DNA from: Flavobacteriales bacterium
GTDB taxonomy: Bacteria; Bacteroidota; Bacteroidia; Flavobacteriales; Flavobacteriaceae
DNA length: 11,569 nucleotides
NCBI GenBank assembly: GCA_011525065.1
Contig: WTIY01000010.1
Coordinates: 1 to 11,569 of the forward strand
Direction of reading: 5' to 3'
The notes under the pieces were generated by a model that was not told the DNA's origin, searched no databases, and saw only the letters and a program-made list of their open reading frames with translations. How positions within the stretch are numbered: the first letter of the stretch is position 1; each line of letters begins with the position of its first letter. Below are positions 1 to 6,979 of this stretch, piece after piece. The position numbers and the translations under genes were made by a program.

Positions 1-519
1 ACATTTGCTAAGTCAATGGCCAGTACTGGTGCTTTCATTGCTGCCGATCAAGAAATCATCAACTACCTAAAGTACAATCTGCGATCTCAGATGTTTGCTA
101 AATCACTTCAAATGCAGCTTGTAGAGGGCGCTTTGAAGCGATTAGACATGATTCGGACAATGCCCGAATTGCGTGAAAAACTTTGGGAAAATGTAAATGC
201 CCTTCAAAATGGTTTAAAGGAGCGAGGGTTTGATATTGGAACGACACAGAGTTGTGTAACTCCAGTTTATCTTAAAGGAAGTATTCCAGAGGCCATGGCC
301 CTGGTCAAGGATTTGCGAGAAAACCATGGAATATTTTGTTCGATTGTGGTATACCCAGTGATTCCAAAAGGGCTAATCTTGCTGAGATTGATTCCTACGG
401 CTTCTCATACGCTTGAGGATGTAAACATGACCCTCGAGGCCTTTTCTAGCATTCGTTCTCGTTTGGAGAACGGGACTTATAAGCGCCTTTCTGAGGCCGT
501 TATGCAGTCCGCACAATAA
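1..519 (+). CDS. Serine palmitoyltransferase-like PLP enzyme, C-terminal part
   Basis: The 5' end is cut off by the window edge, and frame 1 is open from base 1. The visible 172 residues start at the PLP-binding segment TFAKSMASTGAF, with the Schiff-base lysine encoded at 10-12. This segment resembles the TFSKS-ASxGGF form of bacterial serine palmitoyltransferases more than the TLGKALG form of KBL or BioF. Downstream, PVIPKG and LLRLIPTASHT carry the conserved arginine of the small domain. The family (alpha-oxoamine synthases, cytosolic or membrane-associated) condenses an acyl-CoA or acyl-ACP with an amino acid. With serine the product is 3-ketosphinganine, the first step to sphingolipids. 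With cysteate it is the precursor of capnine-type sulfonolipids, also found in this phylum. Substrate cannot be decided here. The family is about 395-420 aa, so more than half is missing. The gene converges with a GNAT acyltransferase gene that may act in the same lipid pathway. Confidence 0.85.
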   Translation, partial: TFAKSMASTGAFIAADQEIINYLKYNLRSQMFAKSLQMQLVEGALKRLDMIRTMPELREKLWENVNALQNGLKERGFDIGTTQSCVTPVYLKGSIPEAMALVKDLRENHGIFCSIVVYPVIPKGLILLRLIPTASHTLEDVNMTLEAFSSIRSRLENGTYKRLSEAVMQSAQ

Positions 520-609
520 GCTGGATTTACAACACGCTTTAACGATCCCTTCTAGCTCTGTGGCCATTGCCCCATTTCAAATGATGGCTTAATCGAATCG
601 CGAAGAGGT
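520..609. other. Convergent intergenic gap with weak dyad
   Basis: This is 90 bp between two convergent stop codons. It contains short inverted arms GCCAT (563-567) and ATGGC (584-588) enclosing CATTT-C-AAATG (573-583). There is no T tract on either strand, so I do not call an intrinsic terminator. No plausible small ORF is seen. Confidence 0.4.
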
Positions 610-1728
610 TTAGAGCTCTATCCTGTAGGTGCTTCGCTCTTTGTGCTGAACCGGATTGAAATCCTTCCACAAACGCTGTACGGCGGTATTTTCCTTGAGT
701 TCAGGGTTTGTTTCGCCGTAGACAATGCCTTTTCTGTTAAATAGGTTTTGAATTTCCTGAAAAACGATGGCGGTAACGCCTTTGCCCTGATATTCTGGAT
801 GAATCCCAATTAAATAAAAGGCTGCTGTGTCATTAATGTACTGTGCTTTAAGGATGTGAAACCAGCCAAATGGCCATAAGCGACCTTTGGCCTTTTGCAA
901 CGCCCGACTAAACGATGGCATGACGATGGCAAAAGCCACCAATTCTTTATTCTCATCTTGGACACAAGTAATGTACTCTGGTCTTATGAATTTGAAGTAT
1001 TTCTCTTTGTAATGATCGACTTGATACGGTTGAATGGGCACAAAAGTTTGTAAACTCGAGTAGGTGTGGTTTAAAAGTTCAAACATGCGATCCACATAAG
1101 GCAAGATTTCATTCTTATTCTTGAATTTGAGCACAGAAAGGTTATAGCGCTCCGCTATTAGCTTTGAAAATTTAATGACCTTGTCTGTTGACTTTGGAAG
1201 GATATCCATTTTAAATTCCACCCAAGTTGCTTGTTTTTTCATTCCCAAAGCCTCAAAGTGCTCGGCAAAATAAGGGTAGTGGTACCAGGTAATCATGGTG
1301 CTGCGTTGGTCGTAACCCATGGTCAAAACCCCAGCTTTTTCCATATTGGTAAAGCCAACAGGGCCTTCCATGTATTCCAAATTGTTTTTACGCCCAATTT
1401 CTTTTGCCTTGTCTAGAAGCTTGCGTGTCACCTCGAGGTCATCAATGACATCAAACCACCCGAAGCGCAATTTGGGTTTTTTCTGTTGCGTAACCTCTAT
1501 ACGGTTGATAATTACGGCGATGCGTCCAACAATCTTACCGTTTTTCAGGGCTAAAAAATACTCAGCATCTGCATTGATAAAAACCGGATTTTTTTCACGA
1601 TCCAAGGTCTCCATTTCCTCAGCGATCATTGGAGGTACCCAATAGGGGTCATTGCGATAAAGCTCAAAAGGAAACATCACAAATTTCTTGAGATCCTCCT
1701 TGCTGTCGACAGTCAGGATTTCAATCAT
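610..1728 (-). CDS. GNAT-fold N-acyltransferase (YghO-like), possible lipid N-acyltransferase
   Basis: This is a 372-aa protein. The N-terminal segment FPFELYRNDPYWVPPM is typical of a long two-part GNAT-like family found in Bacteroidota and Proteobacteria. The C-terminal GNAT core has the acyl-CoA pyrophosphate loop in IGIHPEYQGKGV (about residues 303-314), followed by YGETNPELKENTAVQRLW. No signal peptide or membrane segment is visible, so it is probably cytosolic. The start overlaps the 3' end of the upstream outer-membrane protein gene by 8 bp (1721-1728), so the two are probably one operon with coupled translation. The gene points toward, and nearly touches, an SPT-like synthase gene. 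From established knowledge, the bacterial ceramide synthase of Caulobacter has a GNAT-type fold, so a role in N-acylating a sphingoid or capnoid base is a reasonable inference. An unrelated acetyltransferase activity is equally possible on sequence alone. Confidence 0.8.
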   Translation of the reverse strand: MIEILTVDSKEDLKKFVMFPFELYRNDPYWVPPMIAEEMETLDREKNPVFINADAEYFLALKNGKIVGRIAVIINRIEVTQQKKPKLRFGWFDVIDDLEVTRKLLDKAKEIGRKNNLEYMEGPVGFTNMEKAGVLTMGYDQRSTMITWYHYPYFAEHFEALGMKKQATWVEFKMDILPKSTDKVIKFSKLIAERYNLSVLKFKNKNEILPYVDRMFELLNHTYSSLQTFVPIQPYQVDHYKEKYFKFIRPEYITCVQDENKELVAFAIVMPSFSRALQKAKGRLWPFGWFHILKAQYINDTAAFYLIGIHPEYQGKGVTAIVFQEIQNLFNRKGIVYGETNPELKENTAVQRLWKDFNPVQHKERSTYRIEL

Positions 1729-2761
1729 GGCTCATTACGGGTATAAATGTCAATTCACTATCGTCGAAAAACACACTTTTCTTTTTTTGTTTTTTCATTT
1801 TGCGCCGCTTTTTCTTTTGCTTTTTTTCAGCGCGTTTGATCTGATTCTTTTCTTCTTTTTTAGATCGTCGTGCATCACGACCTTTTTCTTCAATGTATTC
1901 GTCTTTTTTGTGACGATCAATCCGGTATGACATGCCCAGCCGAGTGTAGAATAAACTCGGTGTATCCTTGGCATTAAGGCTCACTGATCCATCAATTTGC
2001 CAATCTTTGTTGATCAAAACCGCGACACCTCCTCTAAAAATTTGATCGGCATAAAAGTCACTTTTAAATCCTTGATTTTCAACGAAAATCGAAAAGTATT
2101 CATTCGTGGCATGGGTTAAGGTTAGCGTATAACCGTAGGTTGGAAAATCCGTGGTAAAGCGATCGGCGTAAATGTTGGTCACAAAGACAAATCCTCCGAT
2201 CCAATTGTTCTGTGTGGCGATCATTACCCTTGGACTAATGGTACTTTCAGAATAGGGCAGAAGAGGGTTGTCGCTAAAATCAAAATTTGCACCGGCAAAG
2301 ATGGCGACTGCCGGGATGAAATCGCGCCATTGAAATCGATTGTTCTGTCGCCAGCTGTAGAGATTAGGACCATCAGCCTCTTGCTTGATGTAGGGGTCAT
2401 ATATCAGATATTTAGCCCCGATAACATTATTTTTAAAATTGGCCCGCGTCTCTGAAGGAAGGGCGCCTTGGGTGTAGCTAATGGCATTGCGTTGAAAATC
2501 TCCCGTAAGACTGAATTCTAAGGACTCTTTCCAAAACCCATATCGCAGGGTGTAATCCCAGTTAAAAATTCCAGTTTCAGTATAGCGCAGGCTGTGCGCT
2601 TCAGATCCAAATGTCATGCCCGATTCAATTTGTAACACTCCTGTTCCAACGGCAAACGCGCCTTGGGATCCTCCTGGGCGGTTTGAATTGAGCATGTCGG
2701 TGTACTGACCAAAAAGCGTCCATTGAATCATTAATAAGATCAGCACCGGGTATATTTTCAT
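1721..2761 (-). CDS. Outer-membrane beta-barrel transporter-like protein with polybasic C-terminal tail
   Basis: This is a 346-aa protein beginning MKIYPVLILLMIQW. Residues 1-18 are a signal peptide, with probable cleavage between LFG and QYTDM. The start NSNRPGGSQGAFAVGTGVLQIESG and the following alternating aromatic and polar strands match the Bacteroidota transporter-type barrels assigned to the Phenol_MetA_deg family (PF13557), whose real substrate is usually unknown. The last strand appears to be RLGMSYRID. After it comes a tail of about 45 residues (about 284-328) in which 24 residues are Lys or Arg, then a short end with SELTFIPVMSHD. The tail should face the periplasm. A TTG start at 2779 was rejected because it lies inside a good -7 promoter element (2777-2784) and would place six residues before the signal peptide. 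The gene overlaps the downstream acyltransferase gene by 8 bp. Confidence 0.8.
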   Translation of the reverse strand: MKIYPVLILLMIQWTLFGQYTDMLNSNRPGGSQGAFAVGTGVLQIESGMTFGSEAHSLRYTETGIFNWDYTLRYGFWKESLEFSLTGDFQRNAISYTQGALPSETRANFKNNVIGAKYLIYDPYIKQEADGPNLYSWRQNNRFQWRDFIPAVAIFAGANFDFSDNPLLPYSESTISPRVMIATQNNWIGGFVFVTNIYADRFTTDFPTYGYTLTLTHATNEYFSIFVENQGFKSDFYADQIFRGGVAVLINKDWQIDGSVSLNAKDTPSLFYTRLGMSYRIDRHKKDEYIEEKGRDARRSKKEEKNQIKRAEKKQKKKRRKMKKQKKKSVFFDDSELTFIPVMSHD

Positions 2762-2776
2762 GGCGAGGATTTGACT

Positions 2777-2784
2777 CAAAGATA
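2777..2784 (-). promoter_or_regulatory. Candidate -7 element for the outer-membrane protein operon
   Basis: On the minus strand the octamer is TATCTTTG, a full match to the Bacteroidota -7 consensus TAnnTTTG. It lies 15 bp upstream of the ATG at 2761, which gives a short leader. No clear -33 TTTG is seen 17-23 bp further upstream. Confidence 0.5.
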
Positions 2785-2810
2785 GCGGATTTTATCATTT
2801 ATTTAAGGTT

Positions 2811-2850
2811 GCTAATCCTCACTTTTAATGGCTAATCCCTACTTTTGTGA
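2811..2850. repeat. Two-copy 20-bp tandem repeat in a divergent promoter region
   Basis: Positions 2811-2830 and 2831-2850 share GCTAATCC, then two differing bases, then ACTTTT, so 14 of the first 16 positions are identical at an exact 20-bp period. The second copy contains the -7 element proposed for the DUF4834 gene. It could be a pair of regulator sites or a recent duplication. Confidence 0.65.
2840..2847 (+). promoter_or_regulatory. Candidate -7 element for the DUF4834-yfhO-glycosyltransferase cluster
   Basis: TACTTTTG matches TAnnTTTG exactly and ends 16 bp before the ATG at 2864. Initiation would fall roughly ten bases before that ATG. It therefore excludes the upstream ATG at 2828 as the start. 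No convincing -33 box is present at the usual spacing. Confidence 0.5.
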
Positions 2851-2863
2851 CTCACAGATTATC

Positions 2864-3109
2864 ATGTTTGAATTCCTGAAAACACTTTTGATCATTCTCT
2901 GGGTGTATTACGCACTCAGACTGGTCATGCGTTGGATTTTTCCCAAAGTTTTGCCTTGGTTGATGCAACAGTTGGTCAAAAAGGCTATTAGACAAGAGCA
3001 ATTCACGCAACCCAATGGTCAGCGCAGTGCTCAAAACCAGAAGTCAACCAAGCCTAAGTCAAAAAAAGTAGTCGGTGAGTACATCGATTTTGAAGAAATA
3101 GAAGATTGA
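2864..3109 (+). CDS. DUF4834-family small membrane protein
   Basis: This is an 81-aa protein from the ATG at 2864 (MFEFLKTLLIILWVYYALRL). It has one N-terminal hydrophobic segment (about residues 2-25), an amphipathic basic stretch (VLPWLMQQLVKKAIRQEQ), a polar Gln/Lys linker, and the acidic end VGEYIDFEEIED. A hydrophobic start plus a GEYIDFEEI-like end is what I recognise from DUF4834 proteins of Bacteroidota, whose function is unknown. The ATG at 2828 would add 12 residues but lies upstream of a good -7 element, so 2864 is preferred. The gene lies 56 bp before the YfhO gene in the same direction, so they may be cotranscribed. It may be a small membrane partner of the envelope cluster, but nothing in the sequence shows that directly. 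Confidence 0.8.
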   Translation: MFEFLKTLLIILWVYYALRLVMRWIFPKVLPWLMQQLVKKAIRQEQFTQPNGQRSAQNQKSTKPKSKKVVGEYIDFEEIED

Positions 3110-3143
3110 GCCCTACCAAAGTTCGATGCTGCATAGTTTTTCT

Positions 3144-3165
3144 TAAATTCGGACAAATACTTTAG
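3144..3165 (+). promoter_or_regulatory. Possible internal promoter before yfhO
   Basis: Two one-mismatch versions of TAnnTTTG occur here: TAAATTCG (3144-3151) and TACTTTAG (3158-3165, directly against the ATG). The first would give a short leader of about nine bases. Neither is strong, and readthrough from the DUF4834 gene is an equally good explanation of expression. Confidence 0.25.
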
Positions 3166-5664
3166 ATGAATTCCAAGCTTTCTTTTGCTTTCCTCAGGCC
3201 TTTGCGCTTATGGGTTATGACCCATCTGCCTGTAGTGATTTTGTTTGCCCTTATTTCCTTGGCCTACTTTCATCCTGTCATGAGTGGTCGGGCTATTTTT
3301 CAAAGCGATATTGCGCAATATCAGGGAATGGCAAGGGAAACCATCGAATATCGGCAACAGACTGGTCAGGAATCTTATTGGAATAATTCAGCATTTGGGG
3401 GCATGCCCACTTACCAATTGGGGGCGCAATATCCAAATTATGCCTTAAAGTATCTCGATCGATCATTTAGATTTTTACCCCGACCCGCAGATTATTTATT
3501 CCTGTATTTCATTGGCTTGTACCTGTTGTTAATCACGATGAAAGTGCCCAGGTTATGGGCGATTTTTGGGGCCATCAGTTTTGGTTTTTCTACATATTTA
3601 ATCATTATCCTTGGTGTAGGACATAACGCCAAAGCCCATGCTATTGCCTATTTTCCATGGGTAATTGCTGCAATTTTATGGACTCTAAAAGGACGCTATA
3701 AAAGTGGATTTATCTTTGGGTCCATTGCCTTTGGGCTAGAAATCATGGCCAATCACTTTCAGATGACTTATTATTTGCTTTTGGCGGTGATCATGCTTTG
3801 GATTATTCTGGGATGGCAAGCGTGGAAAACAGGAAACATTAGAACCCATTTTAAGGGGACATCCGTATTAATTGCGGCCAGTTTAATGGCCCTAAGTTTG
3901 AATGCCACAGCACTAATGGCGACCAGTGAGTACGCACAAGAATCCACAAGAGGGCCTGCGGTTTTGTCCATCGACCCCGATGGCAGTCCAAAGAAAAAAA
4001 GTGCGGGATTGGACTACGATTACATTACGGAATACAGCTATTCCCCATTGGAGAGCTTCAACCTTTGGGTGCCCAGATTTCTGGGTGGTGCAACCAACGA
4101 AGCCTTACCGAAAGATTCAAAAACCGTAGCGGCACTTAGAAAATTAGGTGCCAGCAGAGCTGAGGCTCAAGAGATTGCCAATCAGATACCTATGTATTGG
4201 GGCGATCAACCCATTGTCGCAGCACCAGCCTACATTGGCGGTGTGGTACTGACCCTTGTGGTACTTGCGCTATTGCTCTATCGAGGCCCCTTGTACCTTT
4301 GGGTAATTTCGGTAGTCATCTTGGCTCTGTTGCTTTCATGGGGGCGTCATTTTTCTTGGTTAACCGATTTATTTATCCGTTATGTGCCCATGTACGATAA
4401 GTTCAGGGCGGTATCTTCTATTCAAGTTTTGATAGAGTTTTTAATGCCCTTATTGGCGGTCTTGGGTGGTGTTGCCTTTGTCAATGAATCTAAGTCAGCA
4501 TCAAAAAAGGCCAAATTGATCTTGTTTCGCGCTGCCACTATTAGTTTGGGACTGCTCGCTGTTTTATATCTATGTTCGTTTGGATTACTGGAGTTTTCAA
4601 GTCCGTATGACGATTACTTTATGGATCAATTAGGCATGGATTTTGTCCGAGCCATAAGAGAGGATCGCGCTTCTCTTCTGCGCAGTGATGTGCTTATGGC
4701 CTTGTTTTTTACGATCTCCAGTGTCTTTGCCCTTTGGGGTATTGCGGCGAATAAATGGTCCAAACAGTGGGGAATAATCGCACTGATTGTATTGTCAGCC
4801 ATCGATTTGGTTTCGGTAGATTTGCGGTATGTGAACCAAGATGATTTTGTTCAAAAACGCTTGGTTGAGCGGCCCTTTCAACCGACCGAAGTGGATTTGG
4901 TCATTGCTCAAGACAGCACGTATTTTCGAGTTTTCGATCAAAGCTCAGCGGCATTTAATTCTGCTCGTGCCAATTATTTTCATCGACAACTGGGCGGCTA
5001 TCATGCGGCCAAACCGCGCCGAATGCAAGATCTTTATGACTTCTATTTGGCAGAGGCTAAGCCAAATATCCTTGACATGTTCAATGTGAAGTATTTGATT
5101 AATCGGGATGAGCGTGGCTCGGGGGTCCAAGTCCAAATTAATCCAAACCGTAACGGTCCAGTGTGGTTTGTGGATAGTGTCATGCGGGTGGCAACATCTG
5201 ATGAAGAACTTTTGGGCTTGAAGGACCTAAATACCCGTGATATCGCTTATGTTAACTCGAGTCAATTTGAAACTGAGCCGAATTGGGCCAATTTAATGCT
5301 CACTGCCGAGGATGTGGCGTCTGCCACAGATTCGATTTATTTAGTGTCTCATCGGCCCAATAAAATGGTGTATCGTTCTCAAAGCAATCGAGATCGTGTC
5401 GCTGTTTTTTCAGAGGTTTATTACCCCCAGGGTTGGCAAATAAGTGTGGATGGTCAAAAAGCTGACATGTTTCGCGCCAATTATGTTTTGCGCGCCATGA
5501 TAATTCCCTCGGGCACCCATGACATTGTCTTTGAATTTGATCCTGAGGTTGTACAGACTGGTCGAATCATTAGTTTGACGAGCGTGATCGCCTTGATTCT
5601 GATTGCACTGCTCCTTATTTGGAAATATCCCAGTCAGTTTATTGGAGAATTAAATGATGACTGA
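3166..5664 (+). CDS. YfhO-family polytopic membrane protein (putative GT-C glycosyltransferase)
   Basis: This is an 832-aa protein of normal length for Bacteroidota YfhO proteins (PF09586). The first membrane segment is at about residues 20-37. It is followed by an external loop with the acidic motif FQSDIAQYQGM, where D48 sits where GT-C enzymes place a catalytic Asp. Then come NSAFGGMPTYQ and about a dozen further hydrophobic segments up to about residue 555. A soluble insert (about 265-350) contains SYSPLESFNLW and MYWGDQPIVAAPAYIGG. Residues about 560-795 form a large non-membrane domain, closed by a last membrane helix (about 800-818). The family is thought to transfer sugars from lipid carriers onto surface polymers or lipids; the acceptor is unknown. 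The stop overlaps the downstream glycosyltransferase start by 11 bp, which implies coupled expression and a shared pathway. Confidence 0.88.
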   Translation: MNSKLSFAFLRPLRLWVMTHLPVVILFALISLAYFHPVMSGRAIFQSDIAQYQGMARETIEYRQQTGQESYWNNSAFGGMPTYQLGAQYPNYALKYLDRSFRFLPRPADYLFLYFIGLYLLLITMKVPRLWAIFGAISFGFSTYLIIILGVGHNAKAHAIAYFPWVIAAILWTLKGRYKSGFIFGSIAFGLEIMANHFQMTYYLLLAVIMLWIILGWQAWKTGNIRTHFKGTSVLIAASLMALSLNATALMATSEYAQESTRGPAVLSIDPDGSPKKKSAGLDYDYITEYSYSPLESFNLWVPRFLGGATNEALPKDSKTVAALRKLGASRAEAQEIANQIPMYWGDQPIVAAPAYIGGVVLTLVVLALLLYRGPLYLWVISVVILALLLSWGRHFSWLTDLFIRYVPMYDKFRAVSSIQVLIEFLMPLLAVLGGVAFVNESKSASKKAKLILFRAATISLGLLAVLYLCSFGLLEFSSPYDDYFMDQLGMDFVRAIREDRASLLRSDVLMALFFTISSVFALWGIAANKWSKQWGIIALIVLSAIDLVSVDLRYVNQDDFVQKRLVERPFQPTEVDLVIAQDSTYFRVFDQSSAAFNSARANYFHRQLGGYHAAKPRRMQDLYDFYLAEAKPNILDMFNVKYLINRDERGSGVQVQINPNRNGPVWFVDSVMRVATSDEELLGLKDLNTRDIAYVNSSQFETEPNWANLMLTAEDVASATDSIYLVSHRPNKMVYRSQSNRDRVAVFSEVYYPQGWQISVDGQKADMFRANYVLRAMIIPSGTHDIVFEFDPEVVQTGRIISLTSVIALILIALLLIWKYPSQFIGELNDD

Positions 5665-6970
5665 GCCAAAAAAAGTACTTATTGTGACTTATTATTGGCC
5701 TCCCGCAGGAGGTCCAGGGGTACAACGCTGGCTTAAATTTGCCAATTATTTGCCTGAATTTGGGATTTCGCCTGTAGTTTATGTGCCAAAAGATCCAAAT
5801 TATCCCATCTTAGACAAGCAACTTATGGCCGAGGTGTCTCCTGAGGTCCAGGTGATTCGCCGTAAAATTGTGGAGCCCACTCGCTGGCTCCGTAAACTCA
5901 GTCCTGGCAGAACGCAATCCTTAAGTCGGGGTATGGTCAACACCAAGAATCCCGGCTTAATTGAGCGATTAATGATGTGGGTTAGGGGGCATGTTTTTAT
6001 TCCAGATCCCCGTGTATTTTGGGTTCGTCCGAGTGTTGATTACCTGAAAAAATACCTCAGTAAACACCCGCAGATCGATACCGTTATCACCACCGGGCCA
6101 CCACATAGTGTTCATTTAATCGGTCATCAACTTCAACAATCTACAGCCATAAAATGGGTGGCCGACTTTCGAGACCCTTGGACAGAGATCTATTATCACA
6201 AGTCCATGAATTTGACTTCATGGGCCCAGAAAAAACATTTGAAATTAGAGCGAATCGTTTTAGAATCAGCAGACCTGATTCTCGCGACTAGTGCGACGAC
6301 TGCGGCTTCATTTAGCGCGCGAACAAAGCGTCCTGTGGCCTTAATCACCAATGGCTTCGACAAGAGCGATTTTAGGCATTTGTCAAACGGAATGCCAAAC
6401 GAAACCTCAAATAAATTCAGAATTACGCATGTGGGCACCCTAATGGAGGCTCGAAACCCAAGAGCCCTCTGGCTGGCCCTTGAATCGCTTTTGGCTCAAA
6501 CTGAAATGGCCGAAACTCTTGAAATTGTCCTGGTGGGGCCAGTGGCCCAAGGCGTTTTGGACGATTTGCGTGAACTGGGGCTGGACAAATACCTCGTCCT
6601 TGAGCCTTACATGGCACATGAACAAGCCATTAGCCTAATGGCTCAGGCCGAGCTGTTGGTTTTGGCCGTGCGGGATGAATCTAACGCTCACCATATTGTT
6701 CCGGGCAAAATTTTTGAGTATTTGGCCCTAGAGGCGCCCATAATTGCTATTGGTCCACCTAAGAGTGCTGTTGCCTCAATCCTAAACGATACTCAAGCTG
6801 GAGCCCTCTTTGATCATGGCGACCACATCGGCGTTAACGCTTTTATATCCCAAGTGTATGACAATTTTAGACGATCTGAGCCTAAAACCCCTCGTTTGAA
6901 CACCTCACAATTTGAACGACGCGCATTAACGGCTAAGTTAGCCGAGATCATTAAAAATATACCACAATAG
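5654..6970 (+). CDS. GT4-type (GT-B fold) glycosyltransferase
   Basis: This is a 438-aa protein. The N-terminal Rossmann domain opens with VLIVTYYWPPAGGPGVQRW (residues 8-26), the glycine-rich acceptor-side loop of a common Bacteroidota GT4-like family. VADFRDPWTE is at about residues 169-178. The C-terminal domain starts at about 256 with THVGTLMEARNP. The donor-binding region includes PGKIFEYLALEAPIIAIGPP (about 348-367), with two glutamates in place of the usual EX7E spacing. No signal peptide or membrane segment is seen, so it is probably cytosolic or loosely attached to the inner membrane. It likely transfers a nucleotide-activated sugar to a surface glycan precursor; donor and acceptor are not readable. 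Two ATG codons lie in tandem (5654 and 5657) and either could be the start. It overlaps the YfhO gene by 11 bp and ends 9 bp from the convergent uvrA stop. Confidence 0.88.
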   Translation: MMTEPKKVLIVTYYWPPAGGPGVQRWLKFANYLPEFGISPVVYVPKDPNYPILDKQLMAEVSPEVQVIRRKIVEPTRWLRKLSPGRTQSLSRGMVNTKNPGLIERLMMWVRGHVFIPDPRVFWVRPSVDYLKKYLSKHPQIDTVITTGPPHSVHLIGHQLQQSTAIKWVADFRDPWTEIYYHKSMNLTSWAQKKHLKLERIVLESADLILATSATTAASFSARTKRPVALITNGFDKSDFRHLSNGMPNETSNKFRITHVGTLMEARNPRALWLALESLLAQTEMAETLEIVLVGPVAQGVLDDLRELGLDKYLVLEPYMAHEQAISLMAQAELLVLAVRDESNAHHIVPGKIFEYLALEAPIIAIGPPKSAVASILNDTQAGALFDHGDHIGVNAFISQVYDNFRRSEPKTPRLNTSQFERRALTAKLAEIIKNIPQ

Positions 6971-6979
6971 TACGTGTAA

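Noticed and set aside
563..588. Possible terminator between the SPT-like and acyltransferase genes
   Set aside because: The arms are short and there is no T tract on either strand.
1319..1645. 108-codon + strand ORF
   Set aside because: It lies wholly antisense inside the acyltransferase gene, whose family motifs are clear in the other frame.
1688..1930. 80-codon + strand ORF with Phe-rich hydrophobic product
   Set aside because: It is antisense to the Lys-rich tail of the barrel protein; the hydrophobicity is the complement of AAA/AAG codons.
2828..2863. Earlier ATG for the DUF4834 protein
   Set aside because: It lies upstream of the -7 element at 2840-2847 and adds residues before a family-typical hydrophobic start.
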